A stretch of DNA of 7,395 bases. Origin: Clostridia bacterium. GTDB lineage: Bacteria > Bacillota > Clostridia > Oscillospirales > Acutalibacteraceae. Made by a program: the position numbers and the translations under genes. Position 1 is the stretch's first letter. Each line of letters opens with the position of its first letter. The DNA is taken from assembly GCA_017631745.1 (NCBI GenBank), contig JAGBSR010000041.1, positions 1 to 7,395 of the forward strand, written 5' to 3'. The notes beneath the pieces were generated by a model. It did no database searches. It was not told the origin of the DNA and worked only from the letters and a program-made list of their open reading frames with translations. This document shows, one piece after another, positions 1-6,677 of this stretch.

Positions 1-72
1 AGCGTGCTTCAGATAGTTTTTATGGTGCTTTTCCTCGAGAAAATAAGCAAGGCTATAAATTTTAAGCACTGA
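1..72 (+). CDS. C-terminal fragment of an upstream protein (partial, 5' end outside window)
   Basis: Frame 1 is open from the first base to a TGA at 70-72 and reads SVLQIVFMVLFLEKISKAIN followed by FKH. A hydrophobic stretch followed by a Lys-containing tail would suit the last transmembrane helix and cytoplasmic tail of a membrane protein. The stop lies 6 nt before a good intrinsic terminator (79-105), as expected for the end of a transcription unit. Frame 3 is also open, to a TAA at 61-63, and gives a less membrane-like tail, so the frame is not certain. No family can be named from 23 residues. Confidence 0.45.
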   Translation, partial: SVLQIVFMVLFLEKISKAINFKH

Positions 73-78
73 TATATC

Positions 79-105
79 AAAGGCCATCTTCGGATGCTCT
101 TTTTT
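79..105 (+). terminator. Rho-independent terminator of the upstream gene
   Basis: The arms 79-88 (AAAGGCCATC) and 93-102 (GATGCTCTTT) pair over 10 positions with one C-C mismatch and one G-U wobble. They close on a stable UUCG tetraloop at 89-92. The 3' arm runs into a T-run at 100-105. This is the canonical layout of an intrinsic terminator and separates the upstream gene from the promoter at 186-214. Confidence 0.75.
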
Positions 106-185
106 AGTTTGTGCTGACGGTGGGGAGCCGCCCTTCCGCGTGCTTTTATTTAAGAGCTTTATTGCGAATTTCTATCTTTTTACCC

Positions 186-214
186 TTGCAAAATAAAATA
201 GGTTGTGCTAATAT
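186..214 (+). promoter_or_regulatory. Sigma-A-type promoter for the zinc-ribbon/SH3 protein gene
   Basis: A -35 hexamer TTGCAA (186-191) and a -10 hexamer TAATAT (209-214) are separated by exactly 17 nt. A TGC immediately upstream of the -10 (206-208) supplies an extended -10 TGn element. The predicted transcription start is near 220-222, giving a 5' leader of about 60 nt. Between the terminator ending at 105 and this promoter I see nothing further. Confidence 0.75.
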
Positions 215-282
215 ATTAATATCTATAGTTATGGCTTAAATACTACGGAAAAATGATGAAAATATATGGGAGTGAAATGTCT

Positions 283-1950
283 ATGAAATGCGGTTTTTGC
301 GGTAATGAACTGGAAAACGGTGCTCAGTTTTGTCCTAATTGCGGTATGATCATCTCTCTTGGTGATGAAAACGATGCAGCTCAGGAAAACGACGCTGTGG
401 TTGAATCCGTTTATAATGTTTTCAAGAGCAATATTGAGAAAGAAGAAAAGGTACCTGAAGTTGTTTCCACAGCTCAGGAGTTAGCTATTGACCCGACAGA
501 AGAAAAGGTCGAGTTTGTTATGAGCCTTCCGGAGTTTGAGGATTATATAGCTGAGCCTATCAAGGCACCTGAGGCTGAAGAAAAGGCAGAAGAGACTGCT
601 GAAGAAGCAGTTGAAGAAGTTGCTGAAGTTGCCGAAGAAGCACCTCAGGAAGAAATCGTTGAGGAAGCTGTAGAAGAGACCGCAGAGGTTCAGACCGACG
701 CTGACGAGTACCCTGCCGAAGAGGAGATAGAGGATATTTATTCATACTCCTCAGAGGAAATCAAAGAGCAGGAAGAAGCTCAGGAAAAGCTTGATATCAG
801 AGTTCCTGATATTGATGTTATCTATGAGGGCCCCGAGAAAGCTCCCGAGCCTATTGCCGTGCCTAAGACTGCTCCTAAAAACGATGAACTTCGTCAGAAA
901 AAGCAGGCTAAGGAAAACTTAGAAAAGATTTCTCCCGATAAAAAAGAAGCGAAGAAAAAGCCCGCCAAAGATAAGAAAAAGGGCATCGACGGCATCAAAA
1001 TTGAAAGCGTACTCGGTATAGCAGTTGCAGTTGTACTTGTGCTTTTCGCTTGTGTATATGCAGTAAAGAACGATAAGATTCCCGTACTCGGTGAGCTTTT
1101 CGGCAAAGATACAACAACTACTCAGGCTTCCGTTGCAGGCGACAACACAACTGAAGAGCCCACTTCTGAAGAAGACACAACAGAGAGCACAACTGAGTCA
1201 ACTACTGAAGAGCCCACAACTGAGCCTTCAACAGAAGAGACAACCGAAACAACAACAGAGACTACAACTGAAACTACTACTGAAACTACTACCGAGTCTA
1301 CTACAAAAGAAACTACTACTAAGGTTACAACAACCGAAATTCCAACCACTAAACCGACTACAACAAAGCCGGTAACAACAAAACCTACTACCACTAAGCC
1401 GACAACAAAACCTGCGATAACTACAACTAAGCCAAATGTAACAGAAGGTTTCGGTATCAACGATGTAGAGGTTAAAAAGCCTGTTTCATATCTTTCAAAG
1501 AGCTATACAGCATATGTTACAGTTGAAGGTCTTACTCTCAGAAGTAAGCCCACAACAGGATCATACAAAGTCCTTTCTCTGTCAAAGGGTGCAGATGTTC
1601 TTGTACTCGCTAAGGCAAACGGCTTCTTATACGTCAAGAGCAACCGCTACGGCGTATACGGCTGGGTAAGCGCAAGCTATGTTGCAAATGAAAGACCTCA
1701 GAGCGAAAGCGTTGTGCAGTCAGGCACAGTTGCTCCCGACAAGAAATATGCTACGGCAGAAATCAAATACACAACAAACGGCCTTAATGTAAGAAAAGGT
1801 CCTTCAACAAGCTATGACATCGTAGGTCTTGTACCTATCAGCTATCCCGTTAAGGTTATCGGCTATAAGTCAGGCGTTTCAGGTTGGGTATATGTTCAGG
1901 ATACAACCTACGGCTACACAGGCTGGGTAAGCACAGCATACTTAAAATAA
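283..1950 (+). CDS. Zinc-ribbon, single-pass membrane protein with Thr-rich linker and two C-terminal bacterial SH3 domains
   Basis: Predicted 555-residue envelope-spanning protein. Residues 3-20 form a Cys4 zinc ribbon (C3, C6, C17, C20; KCGFCG then FCPNCG). Residues about 40-170 are Glu/Ala-rich and strongly acidic, and 202-239 are Lys-rich. Residues 240-261 are one hydrophobic helix. By the positive-inside rule the zinc ribbon is cytoplasmic and the C-terminus external. Residues 277-387 are a Thr-rich linker, first ETTT-type and then TTKP-type. Two SH3b-type domains follow, about 407-468 and 490-555; each has an L-x-(L/V)-R start, an internal Val-rich core and a YGW/YTGWVS-(A/T)-x-Y end, a fold usually linked to peptidoglycan binding. 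The layout recalls TcaA-like zinc-ribbon membrane proteins, so a wall-sensing or wall-associated role is inferred. I chose ATG 283 because GGGAG at 268-272 sits 10 nt upstream and zinc-ribbon proteins commonly begin MKC. ATG 277 (spacing 4) or ATG 253 (no visible RBS) remain possible. Confidence 0.85.
   Translation: MKCGFCGNELENGAQFCPNCGMIISLGDENDAAQENDAVVESVYNVFKSNIEKEEKVPEVVSTAQELAIDPTEEKVEFVMSLPEFEDYIAEPIKAPEAEEKAEETAEEAVEEVAEVAEEAPQEEIVEEAVEETAEVQTDADEYPAEEEIEDIYSYSSEEIKEQEEAQEKLDIRVPDIDVIYEGPEKAPEPIAVPKTAPKNDELRQKKQAKENLEKISPDKKEAKKKPAKDKKKGIDGIKIESVLGIAVAVVLVLFACVYAVKNDKIPVLGELFGKDTTTTQASVAGDNTTEEPTSEEDTTESTTESTTEEPTTEPSTEETTETTTETTTETTTETTTESTTKETTTKVTTTEIPTTKPTTTKPVTTKPTTTKPTTKPAITTTKPNVTEGFGINDVEVKKPVSYLSKSYTAYVTVEGLTLRSKPTTGSYKVLSLSKGADVLVLAKANGFLYVKSNRYGVYGWVSASYVANERPQSESVVQSGTVAPDKKYATAEIKYTTNGLNVRKGPSTSYDIVGLVPISYPVKVIGYKSGVSGWVYVQDTTYGYTGWVSTAYLK
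1246..1305 (+). repeat. In-frame 12-nt (ETTT) coding repeat, five units
   Basis: Five consecutive 12-nt units start at 1246, 1258, 1270, 1282 and 1294. Each encodes Glu-Thr-Thr-Thr or, in the last, Glu-Ser-Thr-Thr. They are the most regular part of the Thr-rich linker (about 1111-1440). Synonymous third positions vary (ACA/ACT/ACC), so the array is degenerate at DNA level, which lowers but does not remove slippage potential. Because the unit is a multiple of three, copy-number change would alter linker length without a frameshift. Confidence 0.8.
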
Positions 1951-1966
1951 GGGCTGAGACCTTATT
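1946..1966 (+). other. Short hairpin overlapping the stop codon of the SH3 protein gene
   Basis: AATAAGG (1946-1952) pairs with CCTTATT (1960-1966) around a 7-nt loop, and the left arm contains the TAA stop (1948-1950). The stem is AT-rich and no T-run follows, so it is a poor intrinsic terminator. It may give weak 3'-end protection or may be chance. No better terminator is visible between this gene and the next. Confidence 0.3.
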
Positions 1967-2028
1967 GAATGCAGAATTCAGAATGCAGAATTGCAGTTGG
2001 AAAATCAGTATACCGAATTCTAAACATT
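1967..2028. repeat. Small intergenic repeat element: 14-nt tandem duplication inside imperfect inverted repeats
   Basis: GAATGCAGAATT occurs at 1967-1978 and again at 1981-1992, a 14-nt period with 12 identical bases. The segment is bounded by AATGcAGAATTC (1968-1979) and GAATTCTaaaCATT (2015-2028). These are inverted repeats of 7 and 4 paired bases with a small internal bulge, enclosing about 61 nt. The layout resembles a small non-coding palindromic or MITE-like element, though it is short and no target-site duplication is evident. It has no coding capacity. Confidence 0.45.
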
Positions 2029-2066
2029 GGAAAGTGATAATGTTAGTGAAAACTAAGTTAAATATT

Positions 2067-2086
2067 AGGAGGAAAATATGTTATGA
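2067..2086 (+). promoter_or_regulatory. Strong RBS followed by a two-codon minicistron overlapping the GH2 start
   Basis: AGGAGG (2067-2072) is a near-perfect Shine-Dalgarno. The first ATG after it (2078-2080, 5-nt spacing) reads ATG TTA TGA and stops at once. Its TGA (2084-2086) overlaps the ATG at 2083-2085 that opens the 587-codon frame. The enzyme is therefore either read from 2083 (10-nt spacing) or 2086 directly, or reached by stop-start coupling from the minicistron. Confidence 0.6.
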
Positions 2087-3846
2087 TGACATTGAAAACC
2101 CGTTGGGCAGAGCAGGCTATGTGCGATATGCCTTTACCCGAATATCCCAGACCTCAGATGGTCAGAGAGGATTGGATTAACCTTAACGGTATGTTCGATT
2201 TTGCTATCACAGGCGACATAGATTGGTGCGATGAATATACAGATGAAATCCGTGTACCCTTTGCGGTTGAAAGCTGTCTTTCAGGCGTATGCAAGAGAGT
2301 AAGTGCAAAAGACCGTCTCTGGTACAGAAAGAAGATTACTCTGCCCGAGCCTTTCAAAGGCAAGAGAACACTTCTCCATTTCGGCGCTGTTGACTGGGAA
2401 TGTAAGGTTTATATCAACAAAAAGGAAGTTGGTTCACACGTTGGCGGTTATTGTCCTTTCACAATTGATATCACAGATGCACTCATCGACGGTGAAAACG
2501 AGCTCGTAGTAAGAGTTTATGACCCCACAGACGAGGGCTGGCAGAACAGAGGTAAGCAGGCAAGCGAGTCACACGGCTTCTGGTACACCTCAACATCAGG
2601 TATCTGGCAGACAGTATGGATGGAAGCAGTAAGTGAAAGCTACATCGCATCATATAAAGCAACTCCCGACATAGACACAGGCGTTATCGCTGTTGAAACT
2701 GCTGTTGTTGGCGAGGGCGCACTCAAGATTAAGATTTACGACGGCGAAGCAGTTGTAGCTGAAAAAGAAATCTCAGCTGACGACAAAATCGCTATTCCCG
2801 ATATGAAGCTCTGGAGCCCTGAAAGTCCCTTCCTTTATGATTTTGTACTCGAGCTTTCAAAAGACGGCGAGGTAGTTGACAGCATTAAGGGCTACTTCGG
2901 TATGAGAAAATACAGCATCGGTGAGTATGAGGGCTATAACAGACTCTTCCTCAACAATGCTCCTTATTTCCAGAGAGGTCTTCTTGATCAGGGTTATTGG
3001 TCAGACGGCGGTATGACACCTCCCACAGATGAGGCTATGATTTACGACATCGAAAAGATGAAGGACTTAGGCTTCAATATGCTTCGTAAGCACATCAAGG
3101 TTGAGCCTGCAAGATGGTACTATTATTGCGATAAGTTGGGTATGCTCGTATGGCAGGATATGATCAGTGGCGGTAAGGCTCTTAACGTCTTCCACGCAGG
3201 TGTACTTCCCAATGTTTACGGTGTGCTTAATCCTCTTGTAAACCTCACCAAAAAAGATAATGCATATAAAATTTTCAACAGAGACAGAATTGAATGGAGA
3301 CTTCAGTTTGAAGAAGAACTCTTTGAGATGATCGATGCTCTTTACAACTACACATCAATCTGTTGCTGGGTACCCTTCAACGAGGGTTGGGGACAGTTTG
3401 ATGCTAAGCGTATCGGTGATGCAATCAAAGAAAAAGACCCCTCTCGTTTCGTTGACCACGCAAGCGGTTGGTACGATCAGAAGGGCTGTGATTTCAGAAG
3501 TATCCACAAGTACATTCTTCCCTTTATTATGCCTAAATACGACGGCAGACCTATCGTACTCAGCGAGTTCGGCGGTTACAGCCAGAAGATAAGAGGTCAC
3601 GTTTGGAATTGGGAAAAGAGCTTCGGTTATCAGATGTATGCTAACAAGGTAGCTCTTACAAATGCATATAAGAGCCTCCACGAGAAGCAGATTATCCCCA
3701 ATATCAAAAAAGGTCTCAGTGCAACAGTTTACACTCAGGTATCAGACGTTGAATTTGAAGTAAACGGTATTCTTTCATACGACCGTGAGCTCGTTAAGCT
3801 TGACGAGGATGTACTCAGAGAGATTAACTCTAAGATGACATATTAA
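2083..3846 (+). CDS. Glycoside hydrolase family 2 beta-glycosidase (beta-galactosidase/beta-glucuronidase-like)
   Basis: A 587-residue retaining beta-glycosidase of the LacZ/GH2 superfamily. The N-terminal jelly-roll sugar-binding domain (about 20-185) carries the family's NLNG start (33-36), the RLWYRK-type strand motif and the VDW-x(4)-YIN-x-x-x-VG-x-H-x-GGY signature starting at 103. An immunoglobulin-like sandwich follows (about 186-280). The TIM barrel (about 285-587) has the acid/base motif PFNEGW, with E434 after N433, and the nucleophile motif LSEFGG with E495. Both catalytic Glu residues are intact. There is no signal peptide or membrane segment, so it is probably cytoplasmic and acts on imported oligosaccharides or glycosides. 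It is shorter than the roughly 1000-residue LacZ enzymes and ends soon after the barrel. Substrate (galactoside, glucuronide, mannoside or other) cannot be read from the sequence. No transporter is adjacent. The start at 2083 is supported by AGGAGG at 2067-2072. Confidence 0.9.
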   Translation: MMTLKTRWAEQAMCDMPLPEYPRPQMVREDWINLNGMFDFAITGDIDWCDEYTDEIRVPFAVESCLSGVCKRVSAKDRLWYRKKITLPEPFKGKRTLLHFGAVDWECKVYINKKEVGSHVGGYCPFTIDITDALIDGENELVVRVYDPTDEGWQNRGKQASESHGFWYTSTSGIWQTVWMEAVSESYIASYKATPDIDTGVIAVETAVVGEGALKIKIYDGEAVVAEKEISADDKIAIPDMKLWSPESPFLYDFVLELSKDGEVVDSIKGYFGMRKYSIGEYEGYNRLFLNNAPYFQRGLLDQGYWSDGGMTPPTDEAMIYDIEKMKDLGFNMLRKHIKVEPARWYYYCDKLGMLVWQDMISGGKALNVFHAGVLPNVYGVLNPLVNLTKKDNAYKIFNRDRIEWRLQFEEELFEMIDALYNYTSICCWVPFNEGWGQFDAKRIGDAIKEKDPSRFVDHASGWYDQKGCDFRSIHKYILPFIMPKYDGRPIVLSEFGGYSQKIRGHVWNWEKSFGYQMYANKVALTNAYKSLHEKQIIPNIKKGLSATVYTQVSDVEFEVNGILSYDRELVKLDEDVLREINSKMTY

Positions 3847-3851
3847 TAAAT

Positions 3852-3878
3852 CAGGAGCCTCGTTAATCGGGGCTCTTG
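3852..3878 (+). terminator. GC-rich hairpin after the GH2 gene, possible leaky terminator
   Basis: CAGGAGCCTCG (3852-3862) pairs with CGGGGCTCTTG (3868-3878) in an 11-bp stem with two G-U wobbles and a 5-nt TTAAT loop, only 5 nt after the GH2 stop. The 3' side lacks an immediate T-run; T-richness resumes only at about 3890-3899. It could terminate partially or stabilise the mRNA 3' end while allowing some read-through into the WYL regulator gene. Confidence 0.55.
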
Positions 3879-3916
3879 GATGTTATAACTTATTCTTTTA
3901 ATTAAGAGGTGAATTT

Positions 3917-4921
3917 ATGGCAGATAAAGGCTATACTAAAATGAAACTCCTTTACATAAAAAGCTTTCTTGAAGAAAACAGCGACGAGGATCACCCCGTA
4001 AGTGTTGATGAAATCAGCGATATGCTCGAAAGCAAAGGCATAACCTGCGAAAGAAAGTCAATCTATTCAGATGTCAAAACTCTCAAAGAGTCAGGCGTGG
4101 ACATCATTTCTGTGAGAAATCCCAAGCCGGGCTATTGCATCTGCTCAAGAGATTTCGAGCTGCCCGAGCTTCGTCTTCTTATTGATGCTGTGCAGGCGGC
4201 AAATTTCATCACGCCTAAAAAGACCAAGGAGCTTATCAAAAAAATAGGCACTCTCTGCAGTAAGTCCCAGGCAACGATGCTTGAAAGACAGGTCTATATC
4301 GAAAAGAGACATAAGTGCCTCAACGAAGAAATCTATTATAATATCGATATCATCAGCCGTGCTATTCAGTCGGGTAAGCGAGTCAACTTCATTTACAGCA
4401 AGCGCCATCTGGATGTTGAAAGCGGCACTGTTACTACCGAAGAAAAAGAGTTTTGTGTAAGCCCCTATGCAATGATATGGAGCAACGACCACTATTATCT
4501 CATCGGTAATAATCAGAAGTACGATAATCTGATGCACACCCGTATCGACCGAATGAAAAAAGTAGAAATAGCCGAAGAGAGAGCAAGAAAATTCAGCGAG
4601 GTTTCGCCATATAAAAACTATTTTGACTCTGCCGATTATTCAGGCAAGATATTCAATATGTTCAGCGGTGATACTCAGACCCTTGAGGCCTCCTGTGACA
4701 GCTCAATCTTAGAGGAAATCCTCGACCGCTTCGGTACAGATACCTCAATCAGAGTCGGCGGCAGTGAAGACAGATTCCTGCTCTCCACCAAATGTGTTGT
4801 CAGCGACGGACTTGTTTCGTGGATTATGCAGTTTGGTGACAAGATAGAGGTTATAGAGCCCAAGAGTCTTCGTGATCAGGTGAAAAAGAAGGCTCAGGAA
4901 ATTGGCTCCCTTTATAAATAA
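3917..4921 (+). CDS. WYL-domain transcriptional regulator with N-terminal winged helix-turn-helix (YafY-like)
   Basis: A 334-residue protein with the standard HTH-WYL-WCX order. Residues about 5-75 form a winged HTH: VSVDEISDML, then RKSIYSDVKTLKESG as the recognition-helix region, then a wing ending in PGYCI. Residues about 140-220 form the WYL domain, with SPYAMIW (W188), HYYLIG (192-197) and the conserved RIDRMKKVEI strand. Here the Trp of the eponymous WYL triad is replaced by Tyr193. Residues about 250-330 are the C-terminal WCX extension, ending EVIEPKSLRDQVKKKAQEIG. WYL domains are thought to bind nucleic acid or small ligands and to control the attached HTH. The RBS AGAGGTG (3905-3911) lies 5 nt from ATG 3917. 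It sits 70 nt downstream of the GH2 gene, so it may regulate that gene or itself, but no operator is visible and this is inference. Confidence 0.88.
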   Translation: MADKGYTKMKLLYIKSFLEENSDEDHPVSVDEISDMLESKGITCERKSIYSDVKTLKESGVDIISVRNPKPGYCICSRDFELPELRLLIDAVQAANFITPKKTKELIKKIGTLCSKSQATMLERQVYIEKRHKCLNEEIYYNIDIISRAIQSGKRVNFIYSKRHLDVESGTVTTEEKEFCVSPYAMIWSNDHYYLIGNNQKYDNLMHTRIDRMKKVEIAEERARKFSEVSPYKNYFDSADYSGKIFNMFSGDTQTLEASCDSSILEEILDRFGTDTSIRVGGSEDRFLLSTKCVVSDGLVSWIMQFGDKIEVIEPKSLRDQVKKKAQEIGSLYK

Positions 4922-4928
4922 CTATTAC

Positions 4929-4971
4929 AAGATGTTCTGCAAAGCTTTGCGGAGCATCTTTGTTGTTTTTG
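4929..4971 (+). terminator. Strong rho-independent terminator after the WYL regulator gene
   Basis: A 14-bp stem (4929-4942 with 4947-4960; AAGATGTTCTGCAA against TTGCGGAGCATCTT, two G-U wobbles) closes on an AGCT tetraloop. A T-rich tail at 4959-4970 (TTTGTTGTTTTT) follows. It begins 7 nt after the WYL stop codon and cleanly closes this transcription unit. Confidence 0.88.
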
Positions 4972-5156
4972 TCATAAAACCAACAAGCTAAAATCTACTT
5001 GTGTATTTAAAAAACACACGTGTCTACGCTGTCGGATAACTTCAATAAAAGTTAATAAAATTCATTATTAATTTTGCATTTTAGTTAAAAATATCTTAAT
5101 TTGCTGTTGAGTTTATAAATATATAATTGAACTGTAAATAGGAAAATATTTACTTT
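4972..5156. other. AT-rich intergenic spacer before the SDR gene
   Basis: No plausible ORF with a ribosome binding site is seen on either strand. The stretch holds an 8-bp palindrome ACACGTGT (5016-5023), preceded by a weak TGTGT/ACACA inverted repeat (5000-5004 and 5014-5018), then a very AT-rich tract (about 5040-5160) containing the probable promoter. The palindrome could be an operator half-site pair, but its length is within chance expectation for a window of this size. Confidence 0.4.
5100..5127 (+). promoter_or_regulatory. Probable promoter for the SDR gene
   Basis: A perfect -10 hexamer TATAAT is present at 5122-5127, about 45 nt before the start codon. The -35 is poor: TTTGCT (5100-5105, 16-nt spacer) or TTGCTG (5101-5106, 15-nt spacer). 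The AT-rich upstream tract could compensate for the weak -35 as an UP-like element. Since a strong terminator precedes this gene, a promoter is required in this interval. Confidence 0.5.
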
Positions 5157-5171
5157 AAAGGATGTGATAAT

Positions 5172-6671
5172 ATGAAGAAAACGGTATTTTTAACAGGTGC
5201 AACGGGCAATATGGGCTATCAGGCTTTTAAGGAGCTTTACGAAAGACGGCATATGTACGATATTGTTTTGCTTGTTTTGCCGACAGAAAAGGAAAAAGCC
5301 GACAGACTCTTTAACGGTTATGAAAATGTAAAAATTGTCTTCGGTGACCTTACGGTTTATGAGAATGTTCTTGAGTGTGTAACGGGTGCAGATTATGTGC
5401 TTCATGTGGGAGGTATGGTTTCGCCCGCGGCAGACTATTACCCTAAAAAGACCTTGTTTGTCAACATAACCGCTATGGAAAATATCGTAAGAGCTGTAAA
5501 AGCACAGCAAGACCCTGATAATATCAGAGTTGTTTATATCGGTACTGTGGCACAGACAGGCGACCGCAACTATCCAACTCATTGGGGCAGAACAGGTGAC
5601 CCGATACAGATAAGTGTCTATGACCACTATGCTATCAGTAAAACTATAGCCGAAAGAATTCTTGCCGACTCAGGTCTGAGATATTGGGTGTCTCTTCGTC
5701 AGACAGGTATCCTTTATCCCGACATACTCAAAAACATTGACCCGATTATGTATCACGTGCCCATCAACGGCGTTTTGGAGTGGGCAACTGTGGAAGACAG
5801 CGGCAGACTGTGCGCAAAGGTCTGCAACGATAAATTGCCTGAGGAATTCTGGCGAAGATTTTACAATATCAGCTCGGGCCCCGATTACCGCATAACAAAC
5901 TATGAGTTTGAGGTTATGCTTCTGAATGCTATCGGTATGCGTGGTAAGGATGTGCCCAAGAAGCTCTTTGACCCTAACTGGTTCATTCTGCAGAATTTCC
6001 ACGGCCAATGGTACACGGATGCAGATGACCTTGAAAAATATCTCAGATTCAGATATAATGTGCCTGTCAAGGAATATTTTAAAATTATGTCTAAAAAGAC
6101 ACCGGCTCTATACAGATTTACTCCCATCGCGCCCCTTAATATGCTGAAAAAATATATGATGGGTCCCATTGTCAACACACCTCTTTACGGCACAAAGGCG
6201 TGGATAGACAATGGAATAAAAGACAGAATTACTGCATTTTACGGCTCTATTGATAAATACAGAGCTATTCCAAAAAGCTGGAAGGATTTTGAGGTTATCA
6301 TTCCCGATAAAAACGATATGCAATATCTCGACCACGGATACGACGAAACAAAGGATTTCCACAAGCTTAAGATTTCGGATATGCAGAAAGCGGCGGAATT
6401 CAGAGGCGGTAAGTGCGTCAGCAAAAAGCTCGGCAAGGATATGTATACGCCTATCAAGTGGCAGTGTCACTGCGGTCACAAATTTGAAATGTCGCCTAAC
6501 CTTGTTTTAAAGGGCGGTCATTGGTGTCCTGAGTGTCTGCCGATGCCCTGGAATTACGACGAGATTGCAAAGCATAATCCTTTCTTTGCTCAGGTCTGGT
6601 ACTCTCACCACGATAAGAATGAGCATAATGTTTATACTGACGATATTTATTATGCTTTTTCAAAAGAATAA
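5172..6671 (+). CDS. NAD-dependent epimerase/dehydratase-type extended SDR with C-terminal Cys4 zinc-binding extension
   Basis: A 499-residue protein. Residues 1 to about 260 form an extended short-chain dehydrogenase/reductase Rossmann domain. They show the TGATGNMG dinucleotide motif (G9, G12, G15), GDLT with D59 for the adenine pocket, VVYIGT with T125 as the possible catalytic Ser/Thr, and the YAISK active site (Y153, K157). About 260-415 is a linker or accessory domain I do not recognise. The C-terminus carries a Cys4 cluster: C432-x-C434-G-H436, then 17 residues, then C452-P-E-C455. The WxCxCGHxF...GxWCPEC pattern resembles zinc-ribbon or treble-clef domains of the PF14311 kind. The product would be a cytoplasmic NAD(P)-linked sugar-nucleotide or other epimerase/reductase; substrate unknown. 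The RBS AAAGGATG lies 5157-5164, and ATG 5172 begins the canonical MKKTVFLTGATG. No signal peptide is seen. Confidence 0.85.
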   Translation: MKKTVFLTGATGNMGYQAFKELYERRHMYDIVLLVLPTEKEKADRLFNGYENVKIVFGDLTVYENVLECVTGADYVLHVGGMVSPAADYYPKKTLFVNITAMENIVRAVKAQQDPDNIRVVYIGTVAQTGDRNYPTHWGRTGDPIQISVYDHYAISKTIAERILADSGLRYWVSLRQTGILYPDILKNIDPIMYHVPINGVLEWATVEDSGRLCAKVCNDKLPEEFWRRFYNISSGPDYRITNYEFEVMLLNAIGMRGKDVPKKLFDPNWFILQNFHGQWYTDADDLEKYLRFRYNVPVKEYFKIMSKKTPALYRFTPIAPLNMLKKYMMGPIVNTPLYGTKAWIDNGIKDRITAFYGSIDKYRAIPKSWKDFEVIIPDKNDMQYLDHGYDETKDFHKLKISDMQKAAEFRGGKCVSKKLGKDMYTPIKWQCHCGHKFEMSPNLVLKGGHWCPECLPMPWNYDEIAKHNPFFAQVWYSHHDKNEHNVYTDDIYYAFSKE

Positions 6672-6677
6672 AATTTA

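Noticed and set aside
106..185. Possible small RNA or ORF between the first terminator and the first promoter
   Set aside because: No promoter, RBS, stable hairpin or meaningful open frame could be supported there.
1091..1375. Plus-strand Gln/Leu-rich frame inside the linker
   Set aside because: It is a frame-shifted reading of the ACA/ACT repeats, with low-complexity composition and no RBS.
1122..1460. Minus-strand Val-rich open frame opposite the Thr-rich linker
   Set aside because: Val codons are simply the complement of the Thr-codon repeat on the + strand. There is no RBS and the + frame continues into recognisable SH3 domains.
1884..2180. Plus-strand 98-codon frame bridging the spacer between the SH3 protein and GH2 genes
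   Set aside because: It overlaps both neighbouring genes in another frame, starts inside a conserved SH3 domain and has no ribosome binding site or plausible domain.
5016..5023. Palindrome ACACGTGT as a regulator operator
   Set aside because: Eight base pairs is not significant alone, it lies about 80 nt upstream of the probable -35 region, and no second copy is seen.
5190..5627. Minus-strand 145-codon frame opposite the SDR N-terminus
   Set aside because: The + frame carries intact GxxGxxG and YxxxK motifs; the antisense frame is Cys/His-rich by chance and has no domain pattern.
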